NCBI GenBank assembly: GCA_023399355.1
Contig: JAEWQC010000349.1
Location: forward strand, 1 to 64,000
Length of the DNA: 64,000 bases
From: Bacillota bacterium
GTDB taxonomy: Bacteria; Bacillota; Clostridia; Acetivibrionales; DTU013
Direction: 5' to 3'
In this document: positions 35,208-44,082 of the stretch, piece by piece
Position numbering within the stretch: the first letter of the stretch is position 1
Layout: each line of letters begins with the position of its first letter
Translations under genes and position numbers: made by a program
Notes under the pieces: generated by a model
Database searches by the model: none
Told to the model about the DNA's origin: nothing
What the model saw: only the letters and a program-made list of their open reading frames with translations

Positions 35208-35945
35208 TTGAATACAAAAAAAATATTGAAATTAGCCTGCTTGAATATTGTAATCATCGTGTTGGATATTGCGTTATTCTCTCCCGGTTTTCTCGGTATC
35301 CGATTGAACGGGGCGGATGCATTAAGTACTGCGATAGGCGGTACTGCAATATTTGTCAGCCTTGCGGCGTTCGTCTACGGGAACTACAAGCTCCTTGCGC
35401 AAAAGGATAAAACATTACAGGCAAGAGATATCAACAATCTGGACGATTGTGTCCTTGCCCTGAAGCAGTCCTATGGAAAGAAAACCTTTGACCCCAGCAT
35501 TACCACCGTATTGGACCAAATTGACAGACTCCGTAAAAAGAAGGAACGAATACGGGAATTCCTTCAACAGAAATTTCGGGTGGTCGATACAGGATTTGAA
35601 AAATTCAATGAAACGATTACAGATGTGGAATATGTTTTCTATACGAATATCAAGGGTGTTATAAATAAAATCAATGTTTTCGATGAAGAGGAATATGAAA
35701 AGGTCAAAAACAACGGCGGGTCGGGTGGATTATCCCCAAAGTATGTTGTATCACAGCAGAGCATATATAATGAGTATATCACCTTTGTAAAAAATGCACT
35801 GGATGCAAATGAAGAGATATTGCTGAAGATGGATGCCCTTTTGCTGGAGATATCAAGCTTCGACAGCTTTGAAGCCAGCGAAATCGAGAACATGAAAGAG
35901 ATCAGGGAAATGGATCAATTGATCAAAAAATCAAAGTATTATTAA
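35208..35945 (+). CDS. Membrane-anchored coiled-coil protein of unknown function
   Basis: 245 aa, TTG start after GGGAGAGG. Two membrane segments (about 7-29 and 42-62) are followed by a cytoplasmic helical domain rich in charged residues (LDQIDRLRKKKERIREFLQQ; EIENMKEIREMDQLIKK). I do not recognise the family. It lies 51 bases before the solute-binding/VWA protein and is likely co-transcribed with it, so a joint envelope complex is possible. A stem-loop (GGATTAC/GTAATCC) sits upstream at about 35058-35108. Confidence 0.65.
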   Translation: MNTKKILKLACLNIVIIVLDIALFSPGFLGIRLNGADALSTAIGGTAIFVSLAAFVYGNYKLLAQKDKTLQARDINNLDDCVLALKQSYGKKTFDPSITTVLDQIDRLRKKKERIREFLQQKFRVVDTGFEKFNETITDVEYVFYTNIKGVINKINVFDEEEYEKVKNNGGSGGLSPKYVVSQQSIYNEYITFVKNALDANEEILLKMDALLLEISSFDSFEASEIENMKEIREMDQLIKKSKYY

Positions 35946-35996
35946 GAAATCAAAGGATTATAAAGTAATATTGTATAAGGGAGGATGGATAAATCC

Positions 35997-37691
35997 ATGT
36001 CTAACAATAAGTCGATCAAGACGATTGGAATCCTGCTGGGTATAACCATTGTAGTTTTCGGCCTGATATACGGAGGCATTTCCATGACCAGGAATCTTGG
36101 GAAAAGTCAGAAAGTTGTGACGATGGAAAATGCAACGGATACCATGAACAAGCTTTATAGGAACATCACAGTCAATATGGTCCCGGCCAGGAAAGAACAG
36201 GTCTCGATTGAAACGACCGATGTAAAGGATACTTTGCCGGACATTTCGAAATATCCGCCTCAGGTGGACAATACAACAGAGAATTATGTAGAGATATTTT
36301 CATCTACAGAAAAAGCGGGAGATAAAAAGGACGGTTGGCTGGTCGATACGGCGAAAGCCTTCAACAATGCAAACATACAAGTGGACGGAAAGCCTGTATC
36401 CGTCAGGATCAGAGGGATTGCCTCGGGTCAGGGTACCGACTACATTACTTCGGGTAAATACCTGCCGGATGCTTTTACTCCTTCCAATGAACTTTGGGGA
36501 GCGATGATCAAAGCGAAAGGCGTCAATATATCGCTGGTTGAAAAAAGATTAGCAGGCAATGTGCCTGGTATCCTGCTGTCAAAAGAGAAGTACAAACAGC
36601 TCATGGATAAATATGGCGTCATCAACATCAAAACCGTCACGGATTCAGTTGCAGCAAATGAAATCGCGATGGGTTATACCAATCCCTTTGCCAGTTCGAC
36701 AGGTCTTAATTTTCTCCTGTCTACGCTGAATACATTTGACAGTAAAGACCTGTTAAGTGATAAGGCGGTTCAGGGATTTGAAAAATTCCAAACGAATATT
36801 CCGTTTGTATCCTATACGACACTGCAGATGAGGGATTCAGCGCAGTCCGGCGTGCTGGACGGATTCATACTGGAGTACCAGACCCTCATGAATACGCCTG
36901 AATTGAAAAATGATTATGTTTTTACTCCCTTTGGCGTAAGACATGACAGTCCCATGTATGCCATCGGAGATTTATCAACGGAAAAGAAGGAAATCCTGAA
37001 TAAGTTTGATGCATTCTGTAAATCCGCAGAATCCCAGAAGCTGGCTACCGATTACGGATTTAACAAGCTGGATGATTATGTCCCCGAGTTGGGTGATATC
37101 AATGGGGATGTTATTTCCCAGGCGCAGAAGCTCTGGAAAGAAAAAAAAGACGCCAACAATCTGATATCCGCGGTTTTTGTAGCGGATGTATCCGGCAGTA
37201 TGGAGGGAGATCGCCTGGCCAATTTAAAGCAATCACTGCTCAACGGTTCCCAGTATATACGGAAAGATACTTCCATTGGACTGGTCTCCTTTTCCACCGA
37301 TGTAAACATTAATCTGCCAATTGCCAAATTCGACCTGAATCAACGGGCTTTGTTCACCGGAGCTGTGGAGGATCTGCAGGCAAATGGAAGTACTGCCATG
37401 TTCGACGCGATTATTGTAGCTTCCAAGATGCTGATCGAGGAAAAGGTGAAAGATCCGAATGCCAAGCTGATGCTGTTTGTCTTGAGCGATGGGGAAACCA
37501 ATGCGGGTCATTCCCTTAAAGATGTACGCGATATGCTTCAGGTTTTCAAGATCCCGATCTATACAATCGGCTATAACGCAGATATAGCAGCTTTGCAAAG
37601 TCTGTCCGATATTAATGAGGCCGCAAGTATCAATGCAGACTCGGAGGACGTTATTTACAAACTGAGCAGTCTGTTCAATGCGCAGATGTAA
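35997..37691 (+). CDS. Solute-binding domain fused to a von Willebrand A domain
   Basis: 564 aa. ATG 35997 is preferred to ATG 35985, which overlaps the GGAGG site. A membrane anchor at 9-30 leaves the rest outside. Residues about 95-375 look like a type 2 periplasmic binding protein (VEIFSSTEKAGDKKDGWLV, IASGQGTDYITSGKYLPDAF, FLLSTLNTFDS). Residues 390-564 are a VWA domain with an intact MIDAS: D397-V-S399-G-S401, the threonine in NGSTAMFDA, and VLSDGETN. VWA domains bind protein partners through a metal. The ligand and partner are unknown; the membrane protein at 35208 is the obvious candidate. Confidence 0.82.
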   Translation: MSNNKSIKTIGILLGITIVVFGLIYGGISMTRNLGKSQKVVTMENATDTMNKLYRNITVNMVPARKEQVSIETTDVKDTLPDISKYPPQVDNTTENYVEIFSSTEKAGDKKDGWLVDTAKAFNNANIQVDGKPVSVRIRGIASGQGTDYITSGKYLPDAFTPSNELWGAMIKAKGVNISLVEKRLAGNVPGILLSKEKYKQLMDKYGVINIKTVTDSVAANEIAMGYTNPFASSTGLNFLLSTLNTFDSKDLLSDKAVQGFEKFQTNIPFVSYTTLQMRDSAQSGVLDGFILEYQTLMNTPELKNDYVFTPFGVRHDSPMYAIGDLSTEKKEILNKFDAFCKSAESQKLATDYGFNKLDDYVPELGDINGDVISQAQKLWKEKKDANNLISAVFVADVSGSMEGDRLANLKQSLLNGSQYIRKDTSIGLVSFSTDVNINLPIAKFDLNQRALFTGAVEDLQANGSTAMFDAIIVASKMLIEEKVKDPNAKLMLFVLSDGETNAGHSLKDVRDMLQVFKIPIYTIGYNADIAALQSLSDINEAASINADSEDVIYKLSSLFNAQM

Positions 37692-37891
37692 GTGAAAGTT
37701 CGTCCATCAATCACAGAAGTGAAATAGACTTCTTGCAGTCAAGCGCTGCAGGGGGTCTTTTTGTTTATAGGTTATCATCTATTTCATGTCGGTCAGGCAT
37801 TGGGATTCCTGTTCGTATTATTTTTGTCTCCATAAAATCTTCACAACCATCTGCTATTATAAATAGACAAATGCTAAGGAGGATCATAATA

Positions 37892-38416
37892 ATGGGCAAT
37901 ATGACAAAGAATATCAGAAACTCAAAACCCGCAAACGGCAGAAAAACGCCAAGAAAGTTGTATGCGGTTCTGGGAGCCGTTATTTTACTTATAACAGGGA
38001 TTGTGTTGATAAAAGGTCTCCTGGACGGCGGCGGCAGCACTGTATCCGTAAACGGCGACCTGTTCATAAAGAAAAGTGATGTCACCGAGACAGTCAGGTT
38101 CTATCCCTACAAAGCGGGAAGTGTAAGAATGGAAGTACTTGCTGTAAAAGCCGGCGATGGTACGATCAGAACCGCATTCAACACCTGCCAGGTATGTTTC
38201 AATTCGGGTAAGGGTTATTACAAACAGCAGGGAGATACCCTGGTTTGCCAGAATTGCGGTAATGTTTTCAAAACGGATCAGGTGGAAAAGATCAAGGGTG
38301 GTTGTAATCCGGTGCCGGTTCTGGAAGAAAACAAGACGGATGATGGTACAAATATAACCATATCGAAGGATTTTCTGATAGAGAATAAAGAATTGTTTGG
38401 AAATTGGAAGAAGTAA
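37892..38416 (+). CDS. DUF2318 membrane-anchored metal protein
   Basis: 174 aa from ATG 37892 (AAGGAGG upstream); an open frame extends further up without a site. One membrane segment (about residues 27-49), then an external DUF2318 domain with NTCQVCFNSGKGYY, LVCQNCGNVF and GGCNP, giving two CxxC pairs. DUF2318 proteins are linked with iron or copper uptake and membrane redox proteins. It is the first gene of the copper block, 76 bases before the HMA-TauE-cupredoxin protein. Confidence 0.8.
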   Translation: MGNMTKNIRNSKPANGRKTPRKLYAVLGAVILLITGIVLIKGLLDGGGSTVSVNGDLFIKKSDVTETVRFYPYKAGSVRMEVLAVKAGDGTIRTAFNTCQVCFNSGKGYYKQQGDTLVCQNCGNVFKTDQVEKIKGGCNPVPVLEENKTDDGTNITISKDFLIENKELFGNWKK

Positions 38417-38431
38417 TAACAAGGCAAAAGA

Positions 38432-38455
38432 GATCTCCCACCTCTATAGGTGGCG
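38432..38455. repeat. Dispersed hairpin repeat, copy R4 (fragment)
   Basis: Only the outer part CTCCCACCTCTATAGGTGGC is kept. It forms a short hairpin just before the next gene. Confidence 0.4.
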
Positions 38456-38492
38456 ATGCGTTAGAATAGGATCACGATTTGGAGGGGTCACT

Positions 38493-40439
38493 ATGGAACG
38501 GAAATTACTGCGCAAAGTCCTTCAAGTTGGAGGTATGTCATGCACCAGCTGTGAAATGAGAATAGAGAACAAACTCAAAAAACTTGAGGGAGTCCTGGAG
38601 GTAAAGGCTATCTACAGCAGCTCCAATGTCTATGTGACATATGACGCCAATGTTATTTTGCTGGACAGGATTATCAAGGAGATTGAAATACTTGATTATA
38701 CCGTAAAGAATAAAAACAACGGAAAGGCGAATATAGACAGTGGAAAGGTGAATATAGAAAGTGGAAAGGCAGATATAGAAAAAAATCCAGCAGAGATAAA
38801 ACAGGACAAAGAGAAAATGGATGATAATTTATCCGTCACTCAACTGCTGGGCATCGGGATCATTATTTTTGCCGCATATGTCATCATACGGAATACCATT
38901 GGGTTTGACTTTATTCCACAGGTCAAGCAAAACATGGGCTATGGGATTCTTTTTACAGTTGGCCTTATCACATCCCTCCATTGTATTGCCATGTGCGGGG
39001 GAATCAATCTATCCCAGTGTGTCTCCTATAATTTTGGTGAAGGTGAACCCGGTAAAGCAGCCAGGATGAAACCGAGCCTGATGTATAATACCGGAAGAGT
39101 CGTATCCTATACCGTATTGGGAGGGATTGCAGGGGCTATCGGCTCTGTTGTAAGCTTTTCAGGCGCGGCTAAAGGGATTGTTGCAATATTGTCCGGCATT
39201 TTCATGGTGATCATGGGTGTTAATATGTTGAATATCTTCCCATGGCTGCGAAAATTCAACCCCAGAATGCCCAGATTCTTCGGCAACAGAATCTATCATA
39301 GCAACGGAAGGCATGGCCCATTTTATATAGGTATGCTGAATGGGTTAATGCCATGCGGGCCCCTACAGGCCATGCAGATATACGCGCTTGGGACAGGCAG
39401 TGCATTGGCGGGCGCAGCATCGATGCTTTCCTTCAGTCTGGGGACATTGCCGCTCATGTTTGGATTTGGAGCCATCAGTTCCTTTATAAGCGGAAGATTT
39501 ACACAACGGATGATGAAGGGGAGTGCCATGCTTGTAATGATCCTTGGCGTTATTCTGCTGAACAGAGGCCTGAACCTGTCCGGCATCAATCCGGGCGGGT
39601 CAGTACATGCTGCATCAGACACAAGCAATATTGCACAGGTAGACGGTGGCACACAGGCTGTGACAACAAAACTGAAATCTGGAAAATACGCACCAATTGT
39701 CGTCCAAAAGGGCATCCTGGTAAAATGGACAATCACTGCGGCTTCAAGCGATCTCAACGGCTGCAATGAAACGCTTACCATACCGAAATTCGGCATCTCG
39801 CAAAAGCTGGTGCCCGGAAACAACCTGATTGAATTTACCCCGGATGAGTCCGGTAACATTCCATATACTTGCTGGATGGGTATGATCAGCAGTAATATAA
39901 AGGTAGTTGATGATGTGACCAGGGTATTGGATGGTAATATTGCCCAAAAGGTGGCGCCCAACGCATCAACCGGCATTGCAGAAAGCTCTGAAGACTGCTG
40001 TGGAGTGACGCCGCCACAGTTTGCCGGAGGAAAAATCCCAACGAAAGATATTCAGGTGGCGAAGGTGGAGAATGGCCAACAGCAAATTACCGTTACAGTG
40101 GATAACAATGGATATACACCAGCAGCTTTTGTAGTACAGAAAGGCGTACCTGTAAAAGTAAAGTTCAATACAGAGCAATTGAGAGGATGTAGTGCAACTG
40201 TCGTATTTCCTGAGTTCAACGGTCAGTTGGATCTGTCAAGTCAGAAAGAGACACCGGCTCTTCCGGCTGAAAAAGATTTTACATTTCAATGTGGTATGAA
40301 TATGCTTCACGGGTATGTAAAAGTGGTAGATAATATAAAGGAGTTCAACATTGATCAGATAAGGAAAGAAATTAAGGAGTACAAACCCTCCGGCAGCAGT
40401 CCTGGCGGAAAATCAGACAACGAATGCTGCGTAGGATGA
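38493..40439 (+). CDS. HMA - TauE/SafE - cupredoxin fusion protein (copper handling)
   Basis: 648 aa from ATG 38493 (GGAGGGG upstream). Residues 8-75 are a heavy-metal-associated domain (GMSCTSCEMRI, C17/C20). A charged linker follows with a threefold repeat around SGKVNIESGKADIE. Residues about 115-375 form a sulfite exporter TauE-like/SilT-type membrane domain with HCIAMCGGINLS and GLMPCGPLQAMQIYALG. Two external cupredoxin-like domains follow (about 395-475, TCWMGMISSNIKVVD; and about 530-615, TFQCGMNMLHGYVKVVD). The C terminus is DNECCVG. The domain order is that of proteins that pick up and pass copper across the membrane. It precedes copA and copZ. Confidence 0.86.
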   Translation: MERKLLRKVLQVGGMSCTSCEMRIENKLKKLEGVLEVKAIYSSSNVYVTYDANVILLDRIIKEIEILDYTVKNKNNGKANIDSGKVNIESGKADIEKNPAEIKQDKEKMDDNLSVTQLLGIGIIIFAAYVIIRNTIGFDFIPQVKQNMGYGILFTVGLITSLHCIAMCGGINLSQCVSYNFGEGEPGKAARMKPSLMYNTGRVVSYTVLGGIAGAIGSVVSFSGAAKGIVAILSGIFMVIMGVNMLNIFPWLRKFNPRMPRFFGNRIYHSNGRHGPFYIGMLNGLMPCGPLQAMQIYALGTGSALAGAASMLSFSLGTLPLMFGFGAISSFISGRFTQRMMKGSAMLVMILGVILLNRGLNLSGINPGGSVHAASDTSNIAQVDGGTQAVTTKLKSGKYAPIVVQKGILVKWTITAASSDLNGCNETLTIPKFGISQKLVPGNNLIEFTPDESGNIPYTCWMGMISSNIKVVDDVTRVLDGNIAQKVAPNASTGIAESSEDCCGVTPPQFAGGKIPTKDIQVAKVENGQQQITVTVDNNGYTPAAFVVQKGVPVKVKFNTEQLRGCSATVVFPEFNGQLDLSSQKETPALPAEKDFTFQCGMNMLHGYVKVVDNIKEFNIDQIRKEIKEYKPSGSSPGGKSDNECCVG

Positions 40440-40495
40440 AGAACAGTCAGGGGTGGAATACTTGCAGATAAGTCAGGGGGCAGAAGTACAGATAG

Positions 40496-40748
40496 AAACA
40501 AGACGGAAACAAGACAGAAACAAGACAGAAGCAACACAGAAACAAGACAGAAGCAAGACAGAAACAAGACAGAAACAAGACGGAAACAAGACAGAAACAA
40601 GATAGAGACAAGATAAAAACAAGATAGAAACAGAATAAAAACAAGATAAAAACAAGACAGAAACAAGAAGGAAACAAGAAGGAAACAAGATGGAAACATG
40701 ACAGAAACAAGATAGGGACAAGATAGGGACAAGATAGAAACAGCACTC
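40496..40748 (+). repeat. Tandem array of 22 phased 11-bp units
   Basis: Units of AAACAAGACAG run from 40496 to 40737 with substitutions but no insertion or deletion, plus a partial unit. The period is exactly 11 bp, one helical turn. The plus strand has almost no T. The array fills most of the 345-base gap between the copper fusion protein and copA. All three minus-strand frames stay open through it, which produces false open frames. Confidence 0.95.
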
Positions 40749-40784
40749 AAAAGAACAGTTACCGAAAATGAAGGATGTGATCAT

Positions 40785-43034
40785 ATGGTACAAAAGGAAA
40801 CTTTAAATATTATTGGGATGACTTGCGCCGCATGTTCCGCGAGAATAGAAAAAAAACTGGGCAGGATGGCCGGGATAAGTTCTGTGAATGTCAATCTGAC
40901 GACACAGAAGGCGACAATAGAGTACAACCCTTCTGAAATCAAGATTTCGGAGATGCTCAATACGGTAAAATCACTGGGTTATGGTGCGGAAAGAGCGCAA
41001 GAGGTGACAGCTGACCGCGAAAAGGAACAGAGGGAAAAAGAGATCGAGAGCTTGAAAGTTTCGCTCCTGATTTCAATTATTCTAAGCTCTCCTCTTCTTT
41101 TAGCAATGATACTGTCTGTGCTTGGCATAAATGTACCCTTTCTCCACAACCCGTATTTCCAACTGGCTATCGCAACACCGATCCAGTTTGTGATCGGTTT
41201 CAGATTCTATAAGCATGCGTATTTTGCGCTCCGATCAAAAAGCGCGAATATGGACGTGTTGATTTCAATGGGAACATCAGCGGCCTATTTCTTCAGCCTT
41301 TACAATGTATTCTTTGAACCCCCGGTGATGGGCGGAATGAAGGATCTGTACTTTGAAGCGTCTGCCGTGATTATTACGCTTATTTTGTTGGGCAAATACT
41401 TTGAAGCGGCAGCAAAGGGGAAAACTTCGGAAGCCATTAAAAAATTGATGGGACTTCAGGCAAAAACCGCCAGAGTTCTCAGAAGCGGTACCGAAGCAGA
41501 TATCCCGATAGAAGAAGTTGAAGCCGGAGATATTGTTGTGGTAAGGCCCGGCGAAAAAATACCGGTGGATGGCAGGATTGTTGAAGGCAACTCCTCCATC
41601 GATGAATCCATGCTGACAGGAGAAAGTCTGCCGGTTGAGAAGAGGCCCGGTGACCCATGCATCGGTGCGACTATTAACAAATTCGGCACATTCAAATTCG
41701 AAGCCACCAAGGTAGGCAAGGATACTGTGCTTTCACAGATCGTAAAGATGGTGGAGGATGCGCAGGGCTCCAAAGCGCCCATACAGAAGATTGCCGACCA
41801 GGTATCAGGAATTTTTGTCCCCGTGGTAGTAGGAATAGCTCTGCTCACATTTCTAATCTGGCTGCTGGCAACCGGAGACCTTACCAAGGCAATCGTCAGT
41901 GCAGTTGCGGTACTGGTTATCGCTTGTCCGTGCGCACTGGGACTGGCTACGCCGACAGCGATCATGGTGGGTACAGGCAAAGGAGCTGAAAACGGGATTC
42001 TGATAAAAGGCGGCGAACATCTTGAAATGGCATATAAGCTGAATGTAGTAGTGCTGGACAAGACCGGCACAATAACAAAGGGACAGCCGGAGGTGACGGA
42101 TATCATTACCCTGGGGGACATGGATAAATACGAGGTTTTAAGAATTGCTGCCATTTCCGAGAAAAACTCCGAGCATCCGCTTGGCGCAGCCATTTCTGAA
42201 AAAGGGAAAAAGGAGTTTGCCACAATACCTGATCCTGACAGCTTCGAAGCAATTCCGGGCAGGGGGATCAAAGCCGTCATTGAAGACAAGAATTACTATC
42301 TGGGGACACGAAAACTGATGTTTGAGCAATCACTGGATGTGGAATCCATCGAGCAAATGCTGGCCGGGCTTGAAGATGACGGCAAAACAGCGATGCTGAT
42401 GGCTGCAGGGAATAAGCTTGAGGCAATCATCGCAGTTGCAGATACATTGAAGGAAAGTTCCGGGGAAGCAATCAAAGACCTGCAGGATATGGGCATCGAA
42501 GTATATATGATCACAGGTGACAATCAACGGACGGCAAATGCCATAGCGAAACAAGTTGGAATCAAAAATGTTCTCGCGGAAGTGTTGCCTGAGAATAAGG
42601 CACAGGAAGTTGAGAAGCTGAAAAGGTCCGGAAAGGTGGTTGCAATGGTTGGGGACGGCATCAATGATGCTCCTGCGCTGGCAACCGCCGATATCGGAAT
42701 GGCAATAGGAACCGGTACCGATGTTGCAATTGAGGCGGCAGACATCACGCTGATGAGAGGAGACCTTCGGACCATACCTTCAGCAATCAGACTTTCCCGA
42801 ATGACGATGAGGAAGATCAAGCAGAATCTGTTCTGGGCATTCTTTTACAATATCATAGGAATCCCGTTTGCAGCGCTGGGATTTCTCAACCCGATGATTG
42901 CGGGCGGAGCAATGGCCTTCAGCTCGGTATCCGTAGTATCCAATTCATTGAGTCTGAAAAGCTTCAGACCTGATAATAAGCATCCGAGTCTGGAGGAATG
43001 GAAAAAGCAGAAGTGGATAAAAAATAATCATTGA
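40785..43034 (+). CDS. copA: Copper-exporting P-type ATPase
   Basis: 749 aa, the length of one-HMA CopA. HMA domain with GMTCAACSARI (C14/C17), actuator TGESLPVEK, the CPC metal site in VIACPCALGLATPTA, phosphorylation motif DKTGTITKG, the P1B HP motif SEHPLGAAIS, and GDGINDAPALA; C-terminal YNIIGIPFAALG and MAFSSVSVVSNSLSL match the Cu(I) transmembrane signature. It pumps Cu(I) out of the cytoplasm. It is followed 59 bases later by copZ. The 11-bp array upstream may influence its expression. Confidence 0.95.
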   Translation: MVQKETLNIIGMTCAACSARIEKKLGRMAGISSVNVNLTTQKATIEYNPSEIKISEMLNTVKSLGYGAERAQEVTADREKEQREKEIESLKVSLLISIILSSPLLLAMILSVLGINVPFLHNPYFQLAIATPIQFVIGFRFYKHAYFALRSKSANMDVLISMGTSAAYFFSLYNVFFEPPVMGGMKDLYFEASAVIITLILLGKYFEAAAKGKTSEAIKKLMGLQAKTARVLRSGTEADIPIEEVEAGDIVVVRPGEKIPVDGRIVEGNSSIDESMLTGESLPVEKRPGDPCIGATINKFGTFKFEATKVGKDTVLSQIVKMVEDAQGSKAPIQKIADQVSGIFVPVVVGIALLTFLIWLLATGDLTKAIVSAVAVLVIACPCALGLATPTAIMVGTGKGAENGILIKGGEHLEMAYKLNVVVLDKTGTITKGQPEVTDIITLGDMDKYEVLRIAAISEKNSEHPLGAAISEKGKKEFATIPDPDSFEAIPGRGIKAVIEDKNYYLGTRKLMFEQSLDVESIEQMLAGLEDDGKTAMLMAAGNKLEAIIAVADTLKESSGEAIKDLQDMGIEVYMITGDNQRTANAIAKQVGIKNVLAEVLPENKAQEVEKLKRSGKVVAMVGDGINDAPALATADIGMAIGTGTDVAIEAADITLMRGDLRTIPSAIRLSRMTMRKIKQNLFWAFFYNIIGIPFAALGFLNPMIAGGAMAFSSVSVVSNSLSLKSFRPDNKHPSLEEWKKQKWIKNNH

Positions 43035-43093
43035 GTATTGGGCTCTAATGTTGGTATATTATAAGATAAAGAAATCATCGGGAGGAATAAATC

Positions 43094-43306
43094 ATGGCAA
43101 ATGAAATTACTACTTTATCCGTTCAGGGCATGTCGTGCAGTCACTGCGAAGCCAGCATCAAAAAGGCTGTCGGTGATTTAAACGGTGTGGATAAGGTCAC
43201 GGTTGATCTGAACACGAAAAAGGTGACGGTAGATTATGATCAGGAAAAGGTAGCTTTGCAAACAATCAAGGATACAATAGAGGATCAGGGCTTTGAAGTA
43301 AGATAA
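43094..43306 (+). CDS. copZ: Copper chaperone
   Basis: 70 aa, a single HMA domain with GMSCSHCEASIKKAV (C15/C18); GGGAGGA site. It carries Cu(I) in the cytoplasm to CopA. Followed by an intrinsic terminator. Confidence 0.94.
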   Translation: MANEITTLSVQGMSCSHCEASIKKAVGDLNGVDKVTVDLNTKKVTVDYDQEKVALQTIKDTIEDQGFEVR

Positions 43307-43326
43307 CATTTTGAATGATCCATTTA

Positions 43327-43354
43327 AAGGAGCTCCTTCCGAGGGAGCTTTTTT
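43327..43354 (+). terminator. Intrinsic terminator after copZ
   Basis: AGCTCC (43331-43336) pairs with GGAGCT (43344-43349), followed by TTTTTT. It separates copAZ from the regulator pair, though read-through is likely since no promoter is visible before the next gene. Confidence 0.7.
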
Positions 43355-43382
43355 GAGTTTCATGAAACGGGAGGGAATGGCA

Positions 43383-44081
43383 ATGGCAGGCGCCGGGAGA
43401 ATATTGGTGGCGGATGACGAGATGAAGATTGTGGAAGTTGTCAGATCTTATCTTGAGAATAGCGGATATGAAGTAAATGTTGCACATAACGGAAGGGACG
43501 CCATACAATTATTTGAAAAATGCAATCCTTTGTTGATCATTCTGGATCTAATGCTTCCTGACATGACCGGTGAAGAGATCTGTAAAACGATCAGAAGAAA
43601 ATCAAAAGTTCCGATTATCATGCTTACTGCCAAAATCGCGGAGGAAGATATCCTGAAAGGGCTGGATATCGGAGCAGACGACTATGTAACAAAACCCTTC
43701 AGTCCCAGACAGCTTGTGGCGAGAGTGGCAGCCGTGCTAAGGAGATCGGAAGGCAATGACAAATCTAAAACAGAGATTCTTTCATTTAATCACGATGAAC
43801 TTGTCATCCATACGAAAAAATACGAGATCAAAAGAAATCATGAGATTGTCAACCTTACCCCGATTGAATACAAGATGCTCGTAACGCTGGCCAGATATCC
43901 GGCAAAGGTATTTACACGGGAGGAACTGATCACCATCGTTCTGGGGGAAGACTTTGACGGTTATGACAGAACGGTTGACACTCATATTAAGAACTTAAGG
44001 CAAAAGATCGAGCATGATTCGAAAGCTCCCGTATATATTCTGACTGTCCATGGAATCGGTTACAGATTTGGAGGTGAGTAG
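43383..44081 (+). CDS. OmpR-family response regulator (paralogue of 2164)
   Basis: 232 aa from ATG 43383, chosen because GGGAGGG lies 8 bases upstream and the length then matches the regulator at 2164; the longer frame runs back through the copZ terminator. D11/D12, phospho-acceptor D55 in IILDLMLPD and YVTKPF. Winged-helix C terminus (DTHIKNLRQKIE, HGIGYRFGG). Its position after copAZ makes a copper-responsive regulator likely, by analogy with CopR/CusR. Its stop is 1 base from the kinase start. Confidence 0.92.
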   Translation: MAGAGRILVADDEMKIVEVVRSYLENSGYEVNVAHNGRDAIQLFEKCNPLLIILDLMLPDMTGEEICKTIRRKSKVPIIMLTAKIAEEDILKGLDIGADDYVTKPFSPRQLVARVAAVLRRSEGNDKSKTEILSFNHDELVIHTKKYEIKRNHEIVNLTPIEYKMLVTLARYPAKVFTREELITIVLGEDFDGYDRTVDTHIKNLRQKIEHDSKAPVYILTVHGIGYRFGGE

Positions 44082-44082
44082 C

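Noticed and set aside
40496..40748. CRISPR array
   Set aside because: Units are contiguous 11-mers without spacers, and no cas genes are near.
40355..40793. Minus-strand open frames of 99-131 codons rich in Leu, Cys, Ser and Phe
   Set aside because: They come from the T-poor 11-bp repeat array, which is stop-free in three minus frames. No ribosome site or protein-like composition.
43311..43382. Longer N terminus of the second response regulator
   Set aside because: It would read through the copZ terminator hairpin; ATG 43383 matches the paralogue and has GGGAGGG.
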